Shown: piece after piece, positions 21,321 to 31,242 of the stretch | How positions within the stretch are numbered: the first letter of the stretch is position 1 | How the letters are laid out: each line of letters opens with the position of its first letter | Origin: Pseudomonas fluorescens | Lineage (GTDB): Bacteria > Pseudomonadota > Gammaproteobacteria > Pseudomonadales > Pseudomonadaceae | Assembly: GCF_902497995.1 (NCBI RefSeq) | Contig: NZ_CABVII010000001.1 | Span: 186,001-250,000, forward strand | DNA length: 64,000 bases | Reading direction: 5' to 3' | The notes under the pieces: model-generated | What the model saw: only the letters and a program-made list of their open reading frames with translations | Database searches by the model: none | What the model was told of the DNA's origin: nothing | Translations under genes and position numbers: made by a program

Positions 21321-22430
21321 TCAATCCATTAACCCCCATTCGCCGGGCGGTGCATGGGTCCCCGGTGACGCTTCGGCGTGCAACTTCAAGCGCAGTCGCA
21401 AATTATTCACCGAATCGGCATGCTTCAACGCCTCTTCCTCATCGATCGCCCCCTCGACGACCAACGCATAAAGCGCACCGTCGAACGTCTGCATCCCCGA
21501 TTCCTGCGACTTCTCCATAATCCCCTTGAGCTCGGAAAACTCGTTGCGCCGGATCAGATCGCCGATCGTCGGCGAGCCCAGCATCACCTCCACCGCTGCC
21601 CGGCGGTGACCGTCACGGGTGGGCACCAGGCGCTGGGAAACGAAGGCCTTGAGGTTATTCCCCAGGTCATTGAGCAGTTGCGCGCGACGTTCTTCGGGGA
21701 AGAAGTTGATGATCCGGTCCAGTGCCTGATTGGCGTTGTGCGCATGCAGCGTCGAGATCACCAGATGGCCGGTATCGGCAAACGCCAGCGCATGCTCCAT
21801 GGTTTCGCGGTCCCGGATTTCGCCGATCAGCACCACGTCCGGGGCCTGACGCAGGGTATTCTTCAGCGCGGCATGAAAACTGCGGGTATCGACGCCGACC
21901 TCGCGCTGGTTGATGATCGACTTCTTGTGCCGATGGATGTACTCGACCGGGTCTTCAATGGTGATGATATGGCCGCTACTGTGGCGGTTGCGATAGTCGA
22001 TCAATGCCGCCAGCGAGGTTGACTTGCCCGAGGCGGTTGCACCGACGAACAGCATCAGGCCCTGTTTGAGCATCACCGTTTCGAGCAACACCGACGGTAA
22101 CTTGAGGTCTTCAAAGCGCGGAATGTCGAGTTTGACGTTGCGCACCACAATCGACACGTCGTTGCGCTGCTTGAAAATATTGACCCGAAAGCGCCCGACA
22201 CCCGCCAACGAGATCGCCAGGTTCATCTCCAGTTCCCGATCGAACTCCAGACGCTGTTCGGCGTCCATGATGGACGCGGCAATGGCGGCGATTTCCCCAG
22301 GTTTGAACGGCTGATCGGCCAGGGGTTTGAGCAGGCCATCGAACCGCGCACTGGGTGGCGCGCCCGTGGACAGATAGAGGTCGGAGCCATCCTGGTTGGC
22401 CAGGACTTTCAACAATGCAGCGATTTCCAT
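21321..22430 (-). CDS. pilU: Type IV pilus retraction ATPase, PilU type
   Basis: A 369-residue PilT/PilU secretion ATPase. The N-terminal PAS-like domain has QDGSDLYLSTGAPPSARFDG. The RecA-like core has Walker A GATASGKST (near 127), an Asp box (IITIEDPVEY), Walker B (VVLIGEIRDRETME) and a His box (GHLVISTLHAHNA). The C-terminal EEEALKHADSVNNLRLRLKL matches PilU rather than PilT, whose tail carries AIRNLIRE-type sequence. ATG 22430 starts at the family's usual N-terminus. No pilT or other pilus gene adjoins it here. Confidence 0.88.
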   Translation of the reverse strand: MEIAALLKVLANQDGSDLYLSTGAPPSARFDGLLKPLADQPFKPGEIAAIAASIMDAEQRLEFDRELEMNLAISLAGVGRFRVNIFKQRNDVSIVVRNVKLDIPRFEDLKLPSVLLETVMLKQGLMLFVGATASGKSTSLAALIDYRNRHSSGHIITIEDPVEYIHRHKKSIINQREVGVDTRSFHAALKNTLRQAPDVVLIGEIRDRETMEHALAFADTGHLVISTLHAHNANQALDRIINFFPEERRAQLLNDLGNNLKAFVSQRLVPTRDGHRRAAVEVMLGSPTIGDLIRRNEFSELKGIMEKSQESGMQTFDGALYALVVEGAIDEEEALKHADSVNNLRLRLKLHAEASPGTHAPPGEWGLMD

Positions 22431-22550
22431 GGCAAAAAGCACCCGCGAAGCATTCAATGAATAAAAATGACCCAAAACAGGTCATCCCGCGTCTACCGCC
22501 CTGCAAGGATAGTAGACGTCGCCATACCGACTTAAGTGCAGGACAATTTG

Positions 22551-25088
22551 ATGAACCCGACACCGACCGGCAGCGATGCCCAGGCCTTGATCGCCAGACT
22601 GGACTGGACACGCACTCCGCTGGGCACTGCCATCACCTGGCCGCAGAGCTTGCGCACCGCCGTGGACATCGTGATTCATTCGCCGATGCCCATGCTGTTG
22701 CTGTGGGGGCCGCAACTCACGCAGATCTACAACGATGGCTTCGCCCTGCTGGCCGGCAGCAAACATCCCCACGCGTTCGGACAACCCACTCACCAGACCT
22801 GGCCGGAACTCAAAGACTTTACCGACCCGATTTACAGAGCCGTCCTGCAAGGACAAGTGCGGACTTACAGTGAACAGCGCTTCACCTTGCAGCGCGATGG
22901 TCATGATACCGATTTCTGGCTGGACCTGACCTACAGTCCCATTCGCGATGAAAGCGCCCGGGTCGCCGGTATTCTGGTCACCGCTATCGAAACCAACGAG
23001 CGCCGACGCATTGCCCTGGAACTCGAGCAGCGCTCGGCAGCCAGCCTCAAGGCCCAGCATGAAACCGAGGAGCGCCTGCAACTGGCCCTGGCCGCCACGG
23101 ATGCCGTCGGCACCTGGGACTGGGACATCAGCGAAGACCGTTTCATTGCCGACACCCATTTCGCCCAACTGCATGGCGTCGACCCACTGCTCGCCAGCCA
23201 GTTGCCCATCAGTGATTATCTCCATGCAGTGCACCCGGAAGACCGCGCCATGGTCACCCGCAGCATCAAGCACTCCATTACCCACGGCACCGAATACGCC
23301 GAGGAATATCGCCTGCTGCAGCCCGACGGTCAGTTGCGCTGGGTGTTTGCCCGGGGTCGTTGCTACAAGGACCACCATGGCCGGCCCATCCGTTTCCTGG
23401 GTGCCGCCCTGGACCTGACCGAACGCAAACTCACCGAGCAGGCTTTGCGCCAGAGCCAGACCGAGCTGCAATTGATCATCAACGCCATGCCGATCCTGAT
23501 CAGTTACGTCGACAGCGGCGAGCGTTTTCGCCTGAACAACGCCGCTTACCTCGACTGGTACGGCCTGACGCCCCAGGAACTCTACGGCCGCACGATTCGC
23601 GACGTCCTGGGCGAAGAGGCCTACAATCTGCGCGCCGAATACATCGCCGAAGCACTGTCGGGTAAAGCCTGTTGCTTCAGCATCAGCGCCGCGCATCGTG
23701 ATGGCAGCCTCCGTCAGGCGTTGATGAATTATCTGCCGCGTCACGGACCGGATGGCGCGGTGAATGGTTTCTACATCTTCGTGATCGACGAAACCGAGCG
23801 CAAACAGACCGAAGAAGCCCTGCGCAATCTCAACGAAACCCTCGAAGAACGCGTCAGCGCCCGCACCCGGCAACTGGCCGAAGCCAATGAGAAACTGCTC
23901 AAGGAGATGTTCGAACGCGAACGCGCCGAAGAAGCGTTGCGCCATGCGCAAAAAATGGAAGCGGTCGGCCAGCTCACCGGCGGCATCGCCCATGACTTCA
24001 ACAACATGCTGACCGGGATCATCGGCAGCCTCGACCTGATGCAGCGTTACATCGCCGAAGGGCGGGCCGCGGAAATCGGCCGCTTCACCGAGGCGGCGGT
24101 GTCCTCGGCCCACCGTGCCGCTGCCCTGACCCATCGGCTGCTGGCGTTCTCCCGGCGCCAGTCACTGGATCGCAAACCGCTCGACGCCAATGAGTTGATC
24201 CATTCCCTGGAAGACCTGCTCAGCCGCACCAAAGGCGACCATATCGAGCTCAAGCTGCAACTGGCCGATGAAATCTGGCCGGTCAGCACCGACGTCAGTC
24301 AGTTGGAAAACGCCCTGCTCAACCTGGTGATCAACGCCCGGGACGCGATGCCCGATGGCGGCCAGTTGCTGATCGAAACCGCCAACGTGTACCTCGACGG
24401 CAGCGACATCACCACCCTGGAGCCGGTCAAGGCCGGGGATTACCTGATGATCGCCGTCAGCGACAACGGGACCGGCATGACGCCGTCGGTACTGGCCAAG
24501 GCCTTCGATCCGTTTTTCACCACCAAGCCCATTGGCCAGGGCACCGGTCTCGGGTTGTCGATGATCTACGGTTTCGCCCAGCAGTCGGGTGGTCATGTCA
24601 GCCTGTTCAGCCTGCCGGGCCAGGGCACCAGTGTTCGCCTGTACTTGCCGCGGCTGTACGTCGCAGTGCCTGACCCCGCAATGTTGCCGGTCCCCAGTGA
24701 GGCGCCAGCGGCGATTGCCGGCGAAACCGTGGTACTGGTGGAAGACGATCCGGCGGTGCGCATGCTGGTGCTCGACCTGCTCAACGAGCTGGGTTATCAC
24801 GCCCATGAGGCTGAAGACGCGAAGGCCGCCCTGCCCTTGCTCGAATCCGAACTGCGGGTCGATCTGTTGGTGACCGATGTCGGGCTACCGGGAATGAACG
24901 GTCGGCAACTGGCGGAAATCGCCCGCCAGCACCGGCCCGACCTCAAAGTGCTGTTCATGACCGGTTATGCGGAGAAAGCCGCCGAGCGCCAGGGTTTCCT
25001 CGAAGAAGGCATGGACATGGTGGCCAAGCCCTTTTCCATCGACCTGTTGGCCAACAAGATTCGCACGATGATCGGTCAACCCGAGTGA
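22551..25088 (+). CDS. Hybrid sensor histidine kinase (three PAS-type domains, HisKA, HATPase, receiver)
   Basis: An 845-residue cytoplasmic hybrid kinase with no membrane segment. A PAS-like region at about 15-155 starts with the [15 protein letters not shown] signature. A PAS/PAC pair at 170-295 ([21 protein letters not shown]) and another at 300-420 follow, then a coiled coil ([18 protein letters not shown]). HisKA has its phospho-His near 480 ([11 protein letters not shown]). The HATPase has [20 protein letters not shown] and [10 protein letters not shown]. The C-terminal receiver has its phospho-Asp near 774 ([13 protein letters not shown]). I chose ATG 22551; a GTG 15 bases earlier is possible. 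It diverges from pilU; the signal is unknown. Confidence 0.9.
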   Translation: MNPTPTGSDAQALIARLDWTRTPLGTAITWPQSLRTAVDIVIHSPMPMLLLWGPQLTQIYNDGFALLAGSKHPHAFGQPTHQTWPELKDFTDPIYRAVLQGQVRTYSEQRFTLQRDGHDTDFWLDLTYSPIRDESARVAGILVTAIETNERRRIALELEQRSAASLKAQHETEERLQLALAATDAVGTWDWDISEDRFIADTHFAQLHGVDPLLASQLPISDYLHAVHPEDRAMVTRSIKHSITHGTEYAEEYRLLQPDGQLRWVFARGRCYKDHHGRPIRFLGAALDLTERKLTEQALRQSQTELQLIINAMPILISYVDSGERFRLNNAAYLDWYGLTPQELYGRTIRDVLGEEAYNLRAEYIAEALSGKACCFSISAAHRDGSLRQALMNYLPRHGPDGAVNGFYIFVIDETERKQTEEALRNLNETLEERVSARTRQLAEANEKLLKEMFERERAEEALRHAQKMEAVGQLTGGIAHDFNNMLTGIIGSLDLMQRYIAEGRAAEIGRFTEAAVSSAHRAAALTHRLLAFSRRQSLDRKPLDANELIHSLEDLLSRTKGDHIELKLQLADEIWPVSTDVSQLENALLNLVINARDAMPDGGQLLIETANVYLDGSDITTLEPVKAGDYLMIAVSDNGTGMTPSVLAKAFDPFFTTKPIGQGTGLGLSMIYGFAQQSGGHVSLFSLPGQGTSVRLYLPRLYVAVPDPAMLPVPSEAPAAIAGETVVLVEDDPAVRMLVLDLLNELGYHAHEAEDAKAALPLLESELRVDLLVTDVGLPGMNGRQLAEIARQHRPDLKVLFMTGYAEKAAERQGFLEEGMDMVAKPFSIDLLANKIRTMIGQPE

Positions 25089-25162
25089 GTTGAGGCATAA
25101 TCGCGCGTCCCGCCCCCCGCTGGCACCAACATAGCCACCACCGTTGCAAGGTACCTGTCCCA

Positions 25163-25438
25163 ATGAAAGCTCAAGCCCGCCATATTCTGGTGAAAACCTC
25201 GGAAGAAGCCGAGCAGCTCAAACAACGCATCGCCAAGGGTGAAGCGTTCGATGTGCTGGCCAAGAAGTATTCCACCTGCCCGTCCGGCAAGCGCGGCGGC
25301 GACTTGGGTGAAGTGCGGCCCGGGCAGATGGTTGGGGTGATCGATGCGGTGATCTTCAAAAAACCGCTGCGGGTGGTGCATGGGCCGGTCAAGAGCAAGT
25401 TCGGGTATCACCTGGTGCAGGTGTTTTATCGGGATTGA
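25163..25438 (+). CDS. Parvulin-type peptidyl-prolyl cis-trans isomerase, second copy
   Basis: A 91-residue stand-alone parvulin (ARHILVKTSEEAEQLK, STCPSGKRGGDLGEVRPGQMV, FGYHLVQVFY) related to the copy at 9071-9352 but more basic. In the conserved centre, KK and VR replace residues of the first copy, so the two may serve different clients. It starts 74 bp after the hybrid kinase and ends at a REPIN. Confidence 0.9.
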   Translation: MKAQARHILVKTSEEAEQLKQRIAKGEAFDVLAKKYSTCPSGKRGGDLGEVRPGQMVGVIDAVIFKKPLRVVHGPVKSKFGYHLVQVFYRD

Positions 25439-25451
25439 TCAGTTGGCTTGA

Positions 25452-25557
25452 GGGCCCCTTCGCGAGCAAGCCCGCTCCCACAAGGTTTGTGTCGTACATG
25501 ATATTAGTGATTAACACATAAATCCTGTGGGAGCGGGCTTGCCCGCGAAGGTCGCGC
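25452..25557. repeat. REPIN 5
   Basis: CCTTCGCGAGCAAGCCCGCT and the inverse AGCGGGCTTGCCCGCGAAGG are separated by about 50 bp, between convergent genes. Confidence 0.9.
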
Positions 25558-25571
25558 CTCGGTCCATGGCC

Positions 25572-26789
25572 TTAAAAACAGGTTTCCATGATCTCGATGA
25601 CATTCATCTGCTCATCCACCAGACACCCGATACGCCACTTGTCGAACGTCAGGCACGGATGGGAAGTACCAAAGGCAATGATGTCCCCCACTCGCAACTC
25701 GACCCCCGGCGCCACCGTCATGAACGCATGCTGGTCCATCACCGCCGTCACCTTGCAGGCACTGACGTCTTCACCCGTCGCCGGCACCACGCCGGCCTTG
25801 TAACGCAGCAACGGCACCGGCAAACCGGCGTCGTAGGCCACGTCACGCTTGCCCAGGGCGATCACCGCAAACCCCGGCTCCGGCAACGACTGCACATGCG
25901 CCCAGACTTCCAGCGCCGGACGCAGGCCTTCGTGCAGGTCGCTGCGACGGTCGAGCACGCAGCATTGCGCTTCTTTATAGATACCGTGGTCGTGAGCCAC
26001 ATAGCTGCCGGGACGCAATACGCTGAGGAAGCGTCCGCCGGCGTTCTGGGCTTCGAAGGATTCGGCGATCAGGTCGTACCAGGCCGACCCCGATGCAGTG
26101 ATGATTGGCTTGGCGATGGCGAACGCACCGCTGTCCTGCAACTGCACCGCCAGACGCACCAGGGAGGCGGCGAATTCGCGGATGCCGGTCACCGCATGAT
26201 CACCGTGAATCACCCCTTCGTAACCTTCGATACCGGTCAGCGCCAGGGCCGGTTGCGCCGCGATGGCCTTGGCCAGGTCGAGCACTTGCTGTTCCGTGCG
26301 GCACCCGCAACGACCGCCGACCACGCCGTACTCGATCATCACATTCAGTCGCACGCCGCGGGAGGTGAAATACGCCCCGAGATCAGCGACGTTGTCCGGG
26401 TGATCGACCATGCAATAAAAGTCGAAGGCCGGGTCCGCCAGCAGATCGGCGATCAGCACCATGTTCGGCGTGCCGACCAACTGGTTGGCCATCAACACCC
26501 GGTGCACACCATGGGCGTAAGCCGCACGGGTCTGGGTGGCGCTGGCCAGGGTGATGCCCCAGGCACCGGCGTCGAGTTGGCGGCGGAACAGCGCCGGAGT
26601 CATGCTGGTTTTACCGTGGGGCGCCAGTTCTGCGCCGCTGTTGCTGACAAACGCCTGCATCCAGCGAATGTTGTGTTCCAGCGCCTCGCGATGCAGCACC
26701 AGCGCCGGCAGGCTGACGTCGCGCACCAGGTTGGCGCCCGTGTGGGCAAAGCCCTTTTCCACGGCGGCAGTATTTTTGGCAGAATACAT
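25572..26789 (-). CDS. D-serine dehydratase-like / D-threonine aldolase-like PLP enzyme (amino acid deaminase)
   Basis: A 405-residue fold-type III (alanine racemase-like) PLP enzyme of the DSD1 family. The PLP lysine is in ELAPHGKTSM (about residue 58), and the C-terminal metal pair is in GTSHPCLTFDKW (HxC). Members deaminate D-serine or related D-amino acids with PLP and zinc. I chose ATG 26789 (MYSAKN). It is followed upstream by an IclR remnant and RidA, which removes the reactive enamine products of such dehydratases, so the genes form a coherent module. The exact substrate is unknown. Confidence 0.85.
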   Translation of the reverse strand: MYSAKNTAAVEKGFAHTGANLVRDVSLPALVLHREALEHNIRWMQAFVSNSGAELAPHGKTSMTPALFRRQLDAGAWGITLASATQTRAAYAHGVHRVLMANQLVGTPNMVLIADLLADPAFDFYCMVDHPDNVADLGAYFTSRGVRLNVMIEYGVVGGRCGCRTEQQVLDLAKAIAAQPALALTGIEGYEGVIHGDHAVTGIREFAASLVRLAVQLQDSGAFAIAKPIITASGSAWYDLIAESFEAQNAGGRFLSVLRPGSYVAHDHGIYKEAQCCVLDRRSDLHEGLRPALEVWAHVQSLPEPGFAVIALGKRDVAYDAGLPVPLLRYKAGVVPATGEDVSACKVTAVMDQHAFMTVAPGVELRVGDIIAFGTSHPCLTFDKWRIGCLVDEQMNVIEIMETCF

Positions 26790-26828
26790 GGTTGAACTCC
26801 TCACATTCGCGGCCGCGAGCAGCCACGG

Positions 26829-27117
26829 TTACTCGTTGATGCGACGGGCCAGGCTGTTGGCGCTGTCGATCAGCACCCGGCGATAGTCATGGTAGTTGTT
26901 CCTGGCATCGCCCCCCCACGGGCTTGAGTATGCGCCGTTCGAGCAGTGAGGCGACCAGCTCGTAGACCGTGGATTTCGGGCTGCCGATGCCGCTGGCGAT
27001 TTCATTCGGGCGCAGGGGCTGGCCGATCTCCTTGAGGAAATCGAGGATATCGAACGCCCGGTCCAGACCGCGAGCCCGGCGCTTGATGGTGTCTTCGGTC
27101 ATATCAGTGGTTCCCAT
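26829..27117 (-). pseudogene. IclR-family regulator with internal deletion and frameshift
   Basis: The N-terminal winged helix is present (RGLDRAFDILDFLKEIGQPL, then IASGIGSPKSTVYELVASLL). After ILKPVGG it jumps to NNYHDYRRVLIDSANSLARR, the end of the effector domain, in another frame. About 170 residues of ligand-binding domain are missing. The junction is a run of seven G/C; one base fewer would join both halves in frame (96 codons from 27117 to 26829). In the present sequence the frame stops after CQEQLP. It would have regulated the adjacent D-amino-acid gene. Confidence 0.72.
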
Positions 27118-27183
27118 ACAAAGTGCCGGGAGTTTAACCAGAGTGTAGTGGTGACTGTCAGGGCGAAGAATTCACCACAAATC

Positions 27184-27573
27184 TCAGGCCTTTTTCTTGT
27201 AAGCGACGCAATCGATCTCAACCTTGCAGTCCACCATCATGCTCGCCTGCACACAGGCCCGCGCCGGAGCGTGCTCGCTTTTGAAGTACTCGGAAAACAC
27301 CTTGTTGAAACTCCAGAAATCCCGCGGGTCTTCCAGCCACACACCGGTGCGCACCACGTCTTCCAGGCCATAACCGGCCTCTTCGAGAATCGCGATCAGG
27401 TTTCTCATGGTCTGGTGGGTCTGCTCGACGATGCCGCCCGCAATGATCTCGCCATCCACCGCCGGCACCTGGCCGGACACGTGCAGCCAGCCATCGGCTT
27501 CGACAGCGCGGGCAAAAGGACGGGGCTGGCCGCCACCGGCGGTGCTGCCGGTGCCGTAACGAGTAATGCTCAT
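27184..27573 (-). CDS. RidA family protein (reactive intermediate/enamine deaminase)
   Basis: A 129-residue YjgF/YER057c/UK114 protein. The conserved C-terminal ARACVQASMMVDCKVEIDCV contains the catalytic Arg and Glu. It hydrolyses enamine/imine intermediates released by PLP dehydratases. I chose ATG 27573 (MSITRYGTGSTAGGG), with GGAGAAAC just upstream; the longer frame reads through an ABC ATPase remnant. It is probably cotranscribed with the D-amino-acid dehydratase 394 bp downstream. Confidence 0.88.
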   Translation of the reverse strand: MSITRYGTGSTAGGGQPRPFARAVEADGWLHVSGQVPAVDGEIIAGGIVEQTHQTMRNLIAILEEAGYGLEDVVRTGVWLEDPRDFWSFNKVFSEYFKSEHAPARACVQASMMVDCKVEIDCVAYKKKA

Positions 27574-27616
27574 GAGTGTTTCTCCTGATTGAAAGATGAA
27601 AATTCTTGGGTAACCG

Positions 27617-27755
27617 TCAGAACCGCGTGTTCTTGAGATATTCCGCCAGGCCAGTCGGGGCGATTGCGGGCGCTCGAACAGTGCCTTGGGCGGCCCCTGC
27701 TCCTCGATCCGCCCCTGATTCATGAACACGATCTTGTCCGACACACAAACGGGCG
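27617..27755 (-). pseudogene. C-terminal remnant of an amino-acid ABC transporter ATPase (GlnQ type)
   Basis: The minus strand encodes SDKIVFMNQGRIEEQGPP and KALFERPQSPRLA, the usual tail of polar amino-acid ABC ATPases, then LAEYLKNTRF and stop in another frame. The shift is explained by a 5-bp tandem duplication (CTGGCCTGGC near 27645). Nothing upstream of about 27755 resembles the rest of the ATPase. The sequence up to 27951 holds no feature I can name. Confidence 0.65.
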
Positions 27756-27951
27756 ACAACGTATACAGATGCGGCTGCGCTACCGTTGGCTACACGGCGC
27801 GAGTATTTGCACCACATTTGATGGATGGACGCTGATCATGGAGCATCCTTGTTTGCCTTGACCCGGCTATCAGAATGCCTTGGTGAGTAGTGCGGTGGCT
27901 GCCAGAACCCGGCGAGCAAGTTGCAATTGCAGGAATTCAGATGCCGGAAAC

Positions 27952-28233
27952 CTAGCGCTTTTCTGCGTCCTTATAAACTTCTCCGCGCTCCCGCTTCCCC
28001 ACCGCTATCACCGTCACTACCAATACTTCATCGAAGACGCTATAAACCAGCCGATACCCGGTATTACGGAGCTTGATCCTGTATGCATTCCCCAGCCCGT
28101 TCAGCCGGTCAGCCGGAACATGGGGATTTGAGAGTCGCTCCTGCAACTTCTTCTTGAACTGCTCCCTCAATGTTACGCCAAGCTTTTGCCATTCTTTCCA
28201 GGCGTTATCGGAAAACTCCAACTCATAGGTCAT
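27952..28233 (-). CDS. Type II toxin, RelE/ParE family (mRNA interferase-like)
   Basis: A 93-residue basic protein with the RelE fold: YELEFSDNAWKEWQKLG, a basic helix, YRIKLRNTGYRLVYSV and VGKRERGEVYKDA. It starts at ATG 28233, inside the last codons of the antitoxin (11-bp overlap), the usual order antitoxin then toxin. RelE members cut mRNA at the ribosome. The module lies in a scarred accessory stretch. Confidence 0.88.
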   Translation of the reverse strand: MTYELEFSDNAWKEWQKLGVTLREQFKKKLQERLSNPHVPADRLNGLGNAYRIKLRNTGYRLVYSVFDEVLVVTVIAVGKRERGEVYKDAEKR

Positions 28234-28471
28234 CGAGAGAAACCTTGATCGTTGGATCATTTTCTCGTTCCCGGCAGAGAGCTATCAACTCCAAGTCTTC
28301 CAGTCGATCCATCATCGCTTCATATTCTTTAGCGGGGACGCAGTAGAAAGCCGGCTCGTTGCGGTTAAGAATCGCGACAGACAAGCCACCACCGGCGGCG
28401 ACAGTTCCCATTGGGTTTTTCTTGAGCTCAGAAATGCTGGCGACGACTTGCGAAAGCACAATATGCGTCAT
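28223..28471 (-). CDS. Antitoxin, Phd/YefM (StbD-like) family
   Basis: An 82-residue protein with the Phd/YefM DNA-binding N-terminus (VVASISELKKNPMGTV, VAILNRNEPAFYCVPAKEYE) and an acidic tail that would wrap the toxin. First gene of the pair. A short A/T-rich stretch with GCACTCCAGGAAAAAA upstream of ATG on its strand probably holds the autoregulated promoter and the ribosome site. Confidence 0.88.
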   Translation of the reverse strand: MTHIVLSQVVASISELKKNPMGTVAAGGGLSVAILNRNEPAFYCVPAKEYEAMMDRLEDLELIALCRERENDPTIKVSLDDL

Positions 28472-28605
28472 GATTTTTTTCCTGGAGTGCTTTTAATGGT
28501 GTTCAAAATAGCACTTCAAGTCGAACCTAACCCCGCCTTTTTTCATAACGCCACGGCAAATCCACCTCCGTGCATACCTTGATGTGTAGGTGGGGGCTGA
28601 CATTA

Positions 28606-30165
28606 CTACCCGCCGACAGGGGCCAGCAACACCCGCGTCACCCGCCGCTCTTCAACCGCCATCACCGTCAACCGCCAGCCTTCCCACTCATGGCTGTCAC
28701 CGATCATCGGCAGTCGATCCAGCACGCTCACCATCAGTCCCGCGAGGGTCTGGTAATCGTCGGTCGGCTCTGCCGCAAAGCCGGTGCGCTGGCGCACCCG
28801 GGCCAGGTTCAACGCGCCGCTGACCATGAACCCGCCTCTCTCCTCGACCACATCCGGGCCTTCGATTTCGCTGGCATCGGGCAGTTCGCCGGCGATCGAT
28901 TCGAGAATGTCGGTCATGGTCAGCACGCCGACGAAGTCGCCGAATTCATTGACCACGAAGGCAATGTGGGTCGAAGCCTTGCGCATCTGTTCCAGGGCAT
29001 TGAGGATCGAGTAGCTGTCCAGCAAGTTGATGGTCTGGCGCGCCAGATCCTCAAGGCTCGGTTGGTTACCGGCCAGGTACTCCTTGAGCAATTCCTTTTT
29101 ATGCACGAAGCCCAACGGCTCATCCACCGCCCCGTCGCGAATCAGCGGCAGGCGCGAGTAGGACGAATGCATCAGCCGCGTGCGAATGGTGTCGGCATCG
29201 TCGGCCAGGTCGATGTGATCGACGTCGGCGCGCACGGTCATCAGGGTACGGATCGGCCGCTCGGCCAGTTGCAACACGCCACTGATCATCACCCGTTCAC
29301 GGCGGTCGAACAGTTCCCCGCTTGGCATTTCACCGTTGTCCAGCATGTCGGCGATTTCCTCGCCGACTTCCTCTACCGCCAGCTTGCGCCCACCGAGCAA
29401 ACGCATCACCGCATGGGCCGTGCGTTCACGCATTGGCCGCAGGCCCTGCATGGACCGCTTGCGCCGGGCCCGGGCGATCTGGTTGAAGATTTCGATCAGG
29501 ATCGAGAAGCCGATGGCCGCGTACAGGTAGCCCTTGGGAATGTGGAAGCCCAGGCCTTCGGCGGTCAGGGCGAAGCCGATCATCATCAGGAAGCCCAGAC
29601 AGAGCATGATCACCGTCGGGTGCGCGTTGACGAAACGGGTCAGCGGTTTGCTGGCAACGATCATCAGGCCTATGGAAATGATCACCGCGATCATCATCAC
29701 CGCCAATTCATCGACCATGCCCACGGCGGTAATCACCGCGTCCAGGGAGAACACGGCATCGAGGACCACAATCTGCGCCACGATCGGCCAGAACATGGCG
29801 TAAGCCCCGTTGGACGAGCGCTGGCCGACATGGCCTTCAAGTCGTTCATGCAATTCCATGGTGGCCTTGAACAACAGGAACACACCACCGAACAGCATGA
29901 TCAGGTCGCGGCCGGAGAAGCTCTTGTCGAATACTTCGAACAGCGGCTGAGTCAGGGTGACCAGCCAGGAAATGCTCGCCAGCAGGCCCAGACGCATCAA
30001 CAAAGCCAGGGACAGACCAATGATTCGCGCACGGTCGCGCTGCTCGGGCGGCAGTTTGTCGGCGAGGATGGCGATAAACACCAGGTTGTCGATGCCCAGC
30101 ACCAGCTCCAGCACGATCAGGGTCAACAAGCCCAGCCAGGCGGTGGGGTCAGCTATCCATTCCAT
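28606..30165 (-). CDS. TerC-family membrane protein with CBS pair and CorC/HlyC domain (YoaE/YegH type)
   Basis: A 519-residue protein. The N-terminal TerC domain (1 to about 215) has about seven helices with conserved acidic residues ([34 protein letters not shown]). Two CBS modules cover about 300-425, and a CorC_HlyC C-terminal domain covers 440-515. TerC proteins are linked to metal, often Mn, export and CorC domains to Mg/Co efflux, so cation export is likely; the ion is not shown. It converges on the toxin-antitoxin pair after a 134-bp gap in which I see nothing. Confidence 0.88.
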   Translation of the reverse strand: MEWIADPTAWLGLLTLIVLELVLGIDNLVFIAILADKLPPEQRDRARIIGLSLALLMRLGLLASISWLVTLTQPLFEVFDKSFSGRDLIMLFGGVFLLFKATMELHERLEGHVGQRSSNGAYAMFWPIVAQIVVLDAVFSLDAVITAVGMVDELAVMMIAVIISIGLMIVASKPLTRFVNAHPTVIMLCLGFLMMIGFALTAEGLGFHIPKGYLYAAIGFSILIEIFNQIARARRKRSMQGLRPMRERTAHAVMRLLGGRKLAVEEVGEEIADMLDNGEMPSGELFDRRERVMISGVLQLAERPIRTLMTVRADVDHIDLADDADTIRTRLMHSSYSRLPLIRDGAVDEPLGFVHKKELLKEYLAGNQPSLEDLARQTINLLDSYSILNALEQMRKASTHIAFVVNEFGDFVGVLTMTDILESIAGELPDASEIEGPDVVEERGGFMVSGALNLARVRQRTGFAAEPTDDYQTLAGLMVSVLDRLPMIGDSHEWEGWRLTVMAVEERRVTRVLLAPVGG

Positions 30166-30398
30166 GAAAACGTCTCGATCTCTTCAGTGATTTTCAGAAT
30201 GCCGGGCATGGCAAAGCGCGTCGCGCAGGCCCTGGAGTTGAAAAGGCAAGGACGTTCGGGAGTCGGAAGACCGGGTGTTTCGCGAGCATCAAGACCGCGC
30301 GATAGCGCGAGGAGAAAGGATAACCGGGAGGCTCCAAGAGGGTGTTCATGCAAGTCCTGAAAGGGAAAAGGACTTGGAGCGTACAGGTGAATGGGACT

Positions 30399-30415
30399 TT
30401 TCCTACAGTAGGAAA
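30399..30415. other. 17-bp perfect palindrome in the TerC upstream region
   Basis: TTTCCTAC-A-GTAGGAAA lies 234 bp upstream of the TerC start, in a 290-bp stretch (30166-30458) with no gene I can support. It could be an operator. I looked for the manganese yybP-ykoY riboswitch core here and did not find it. Confidence 0.35.
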
Positions 30416-30458
30416 TCATTTCAAAATCTGTAAACCTCTGGATTTTCGTGGTTCCAAC

Positions 30459-30553
30459 GGCCGCCTTCGCGAGCAAGCCCGCTCCCACATTAGTCCGCGT
30501 TCTATCAAGCAACGGGGATCAAATGTGGGAGCGGGCTTGCTCGCGAAGAGGCC
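30459..30553. repeat. REPIN 6
   Basis: CCTTCGCGAGCAAGCCCGCT and AGCGGGCTTGCTCGCGAAGA flank about 40 bp, between the chelatase gene end and the TerC upstream region. Confidence 0.9.
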
Positions 30554-30572
30554 AGCTCAGGCACCAACGAAC

Positions 30573-31242
30573 TCAGCCTGGAACCAGCTCGTCGATATGC
30601 CGATAATCGGCACCCAACCCGGTCGCCAACACCTTCGCCCGCCCAAGCCGAATCGGCCCTCGCTCAATGTCAATCAACAGCCCCGGACAATCAAGGGTCG
30701 GCAACATCGTGAAGTCTTTCAATCGGCCATCGGTCACCAGCAACAGTCGCTGTCGCTCCGCCGGAAAACGCTTCTGACGGGCAGCCAGCCAGCGTCCCGC
30801 CTCATCCAGCGCTGCCAGTAACGGCGTGCCACCGCCTGCGCCAAGCTCATCGAGCCAGTGGCGCAAACCGGCGGACGCCTTCAACCCTTGCACTTGCCAT
30901 TGCGGTACCTGACCGCTGGCGGTCAGCAAAGCCAGGCGCGCACGCTGGCGGTAGGCGTCCTCGAACAGTTGCGCCAGCAGGCCCTTGGCATCGCTCAATG
31001 CCTGATGGCGGCGAGTCGAGGCCGAGGCGTCGACGATCACCAGCCACAGTTCATGGGGGGAACGGGTACGCAGGTGGAACAGTACATCGTCGCGCTGACG
31101 CGGGCGGCCACCCAGCAAGGTGCCGGGCCAATTGATCGAGCCGTCGCGCGCGGCATGACACCGGCCTTGCTTGCCGTGATCAAGCCGTCCGGCGCGGGGT
31201 CTGGCATTCGCCCCCGCGTCAGATCGAGGGCGAATGCCTAAG
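30573..31242 (-). CDS. ChlD-type VWA domain, expressed as frameshift extension of the ChlI-like ATPase
   Basis: This frame (-1 relative to the upstream ATPase) encodes a von Willebrand A domain: VDASASTRRHQALSDAKG is the MIDAS DxSxS, then GGGTPL and VTDGRLKDF. No ATG start is seen near its beginning; homology runs right up to KKALGIRPRSD, the point where the ATPase ends. The slippery sequence and stem-loop at the boundary make it the C-terminal half of a roughly 555-residue I-D protein (30573-32236). It would be the medium subunit that couples ATP hydrolysis to CobN. A TTG near 31118 is the only alternative start I noticed. Confidence 0.82.

Noticed and set aside
30166..30458. yybP-ykoY (manganese) riboswitch upstream of the TerC gene
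   Set aside because: I looked on the minus strand for the GGGGAGUAG-type core and the paired purine loops and did not find them.
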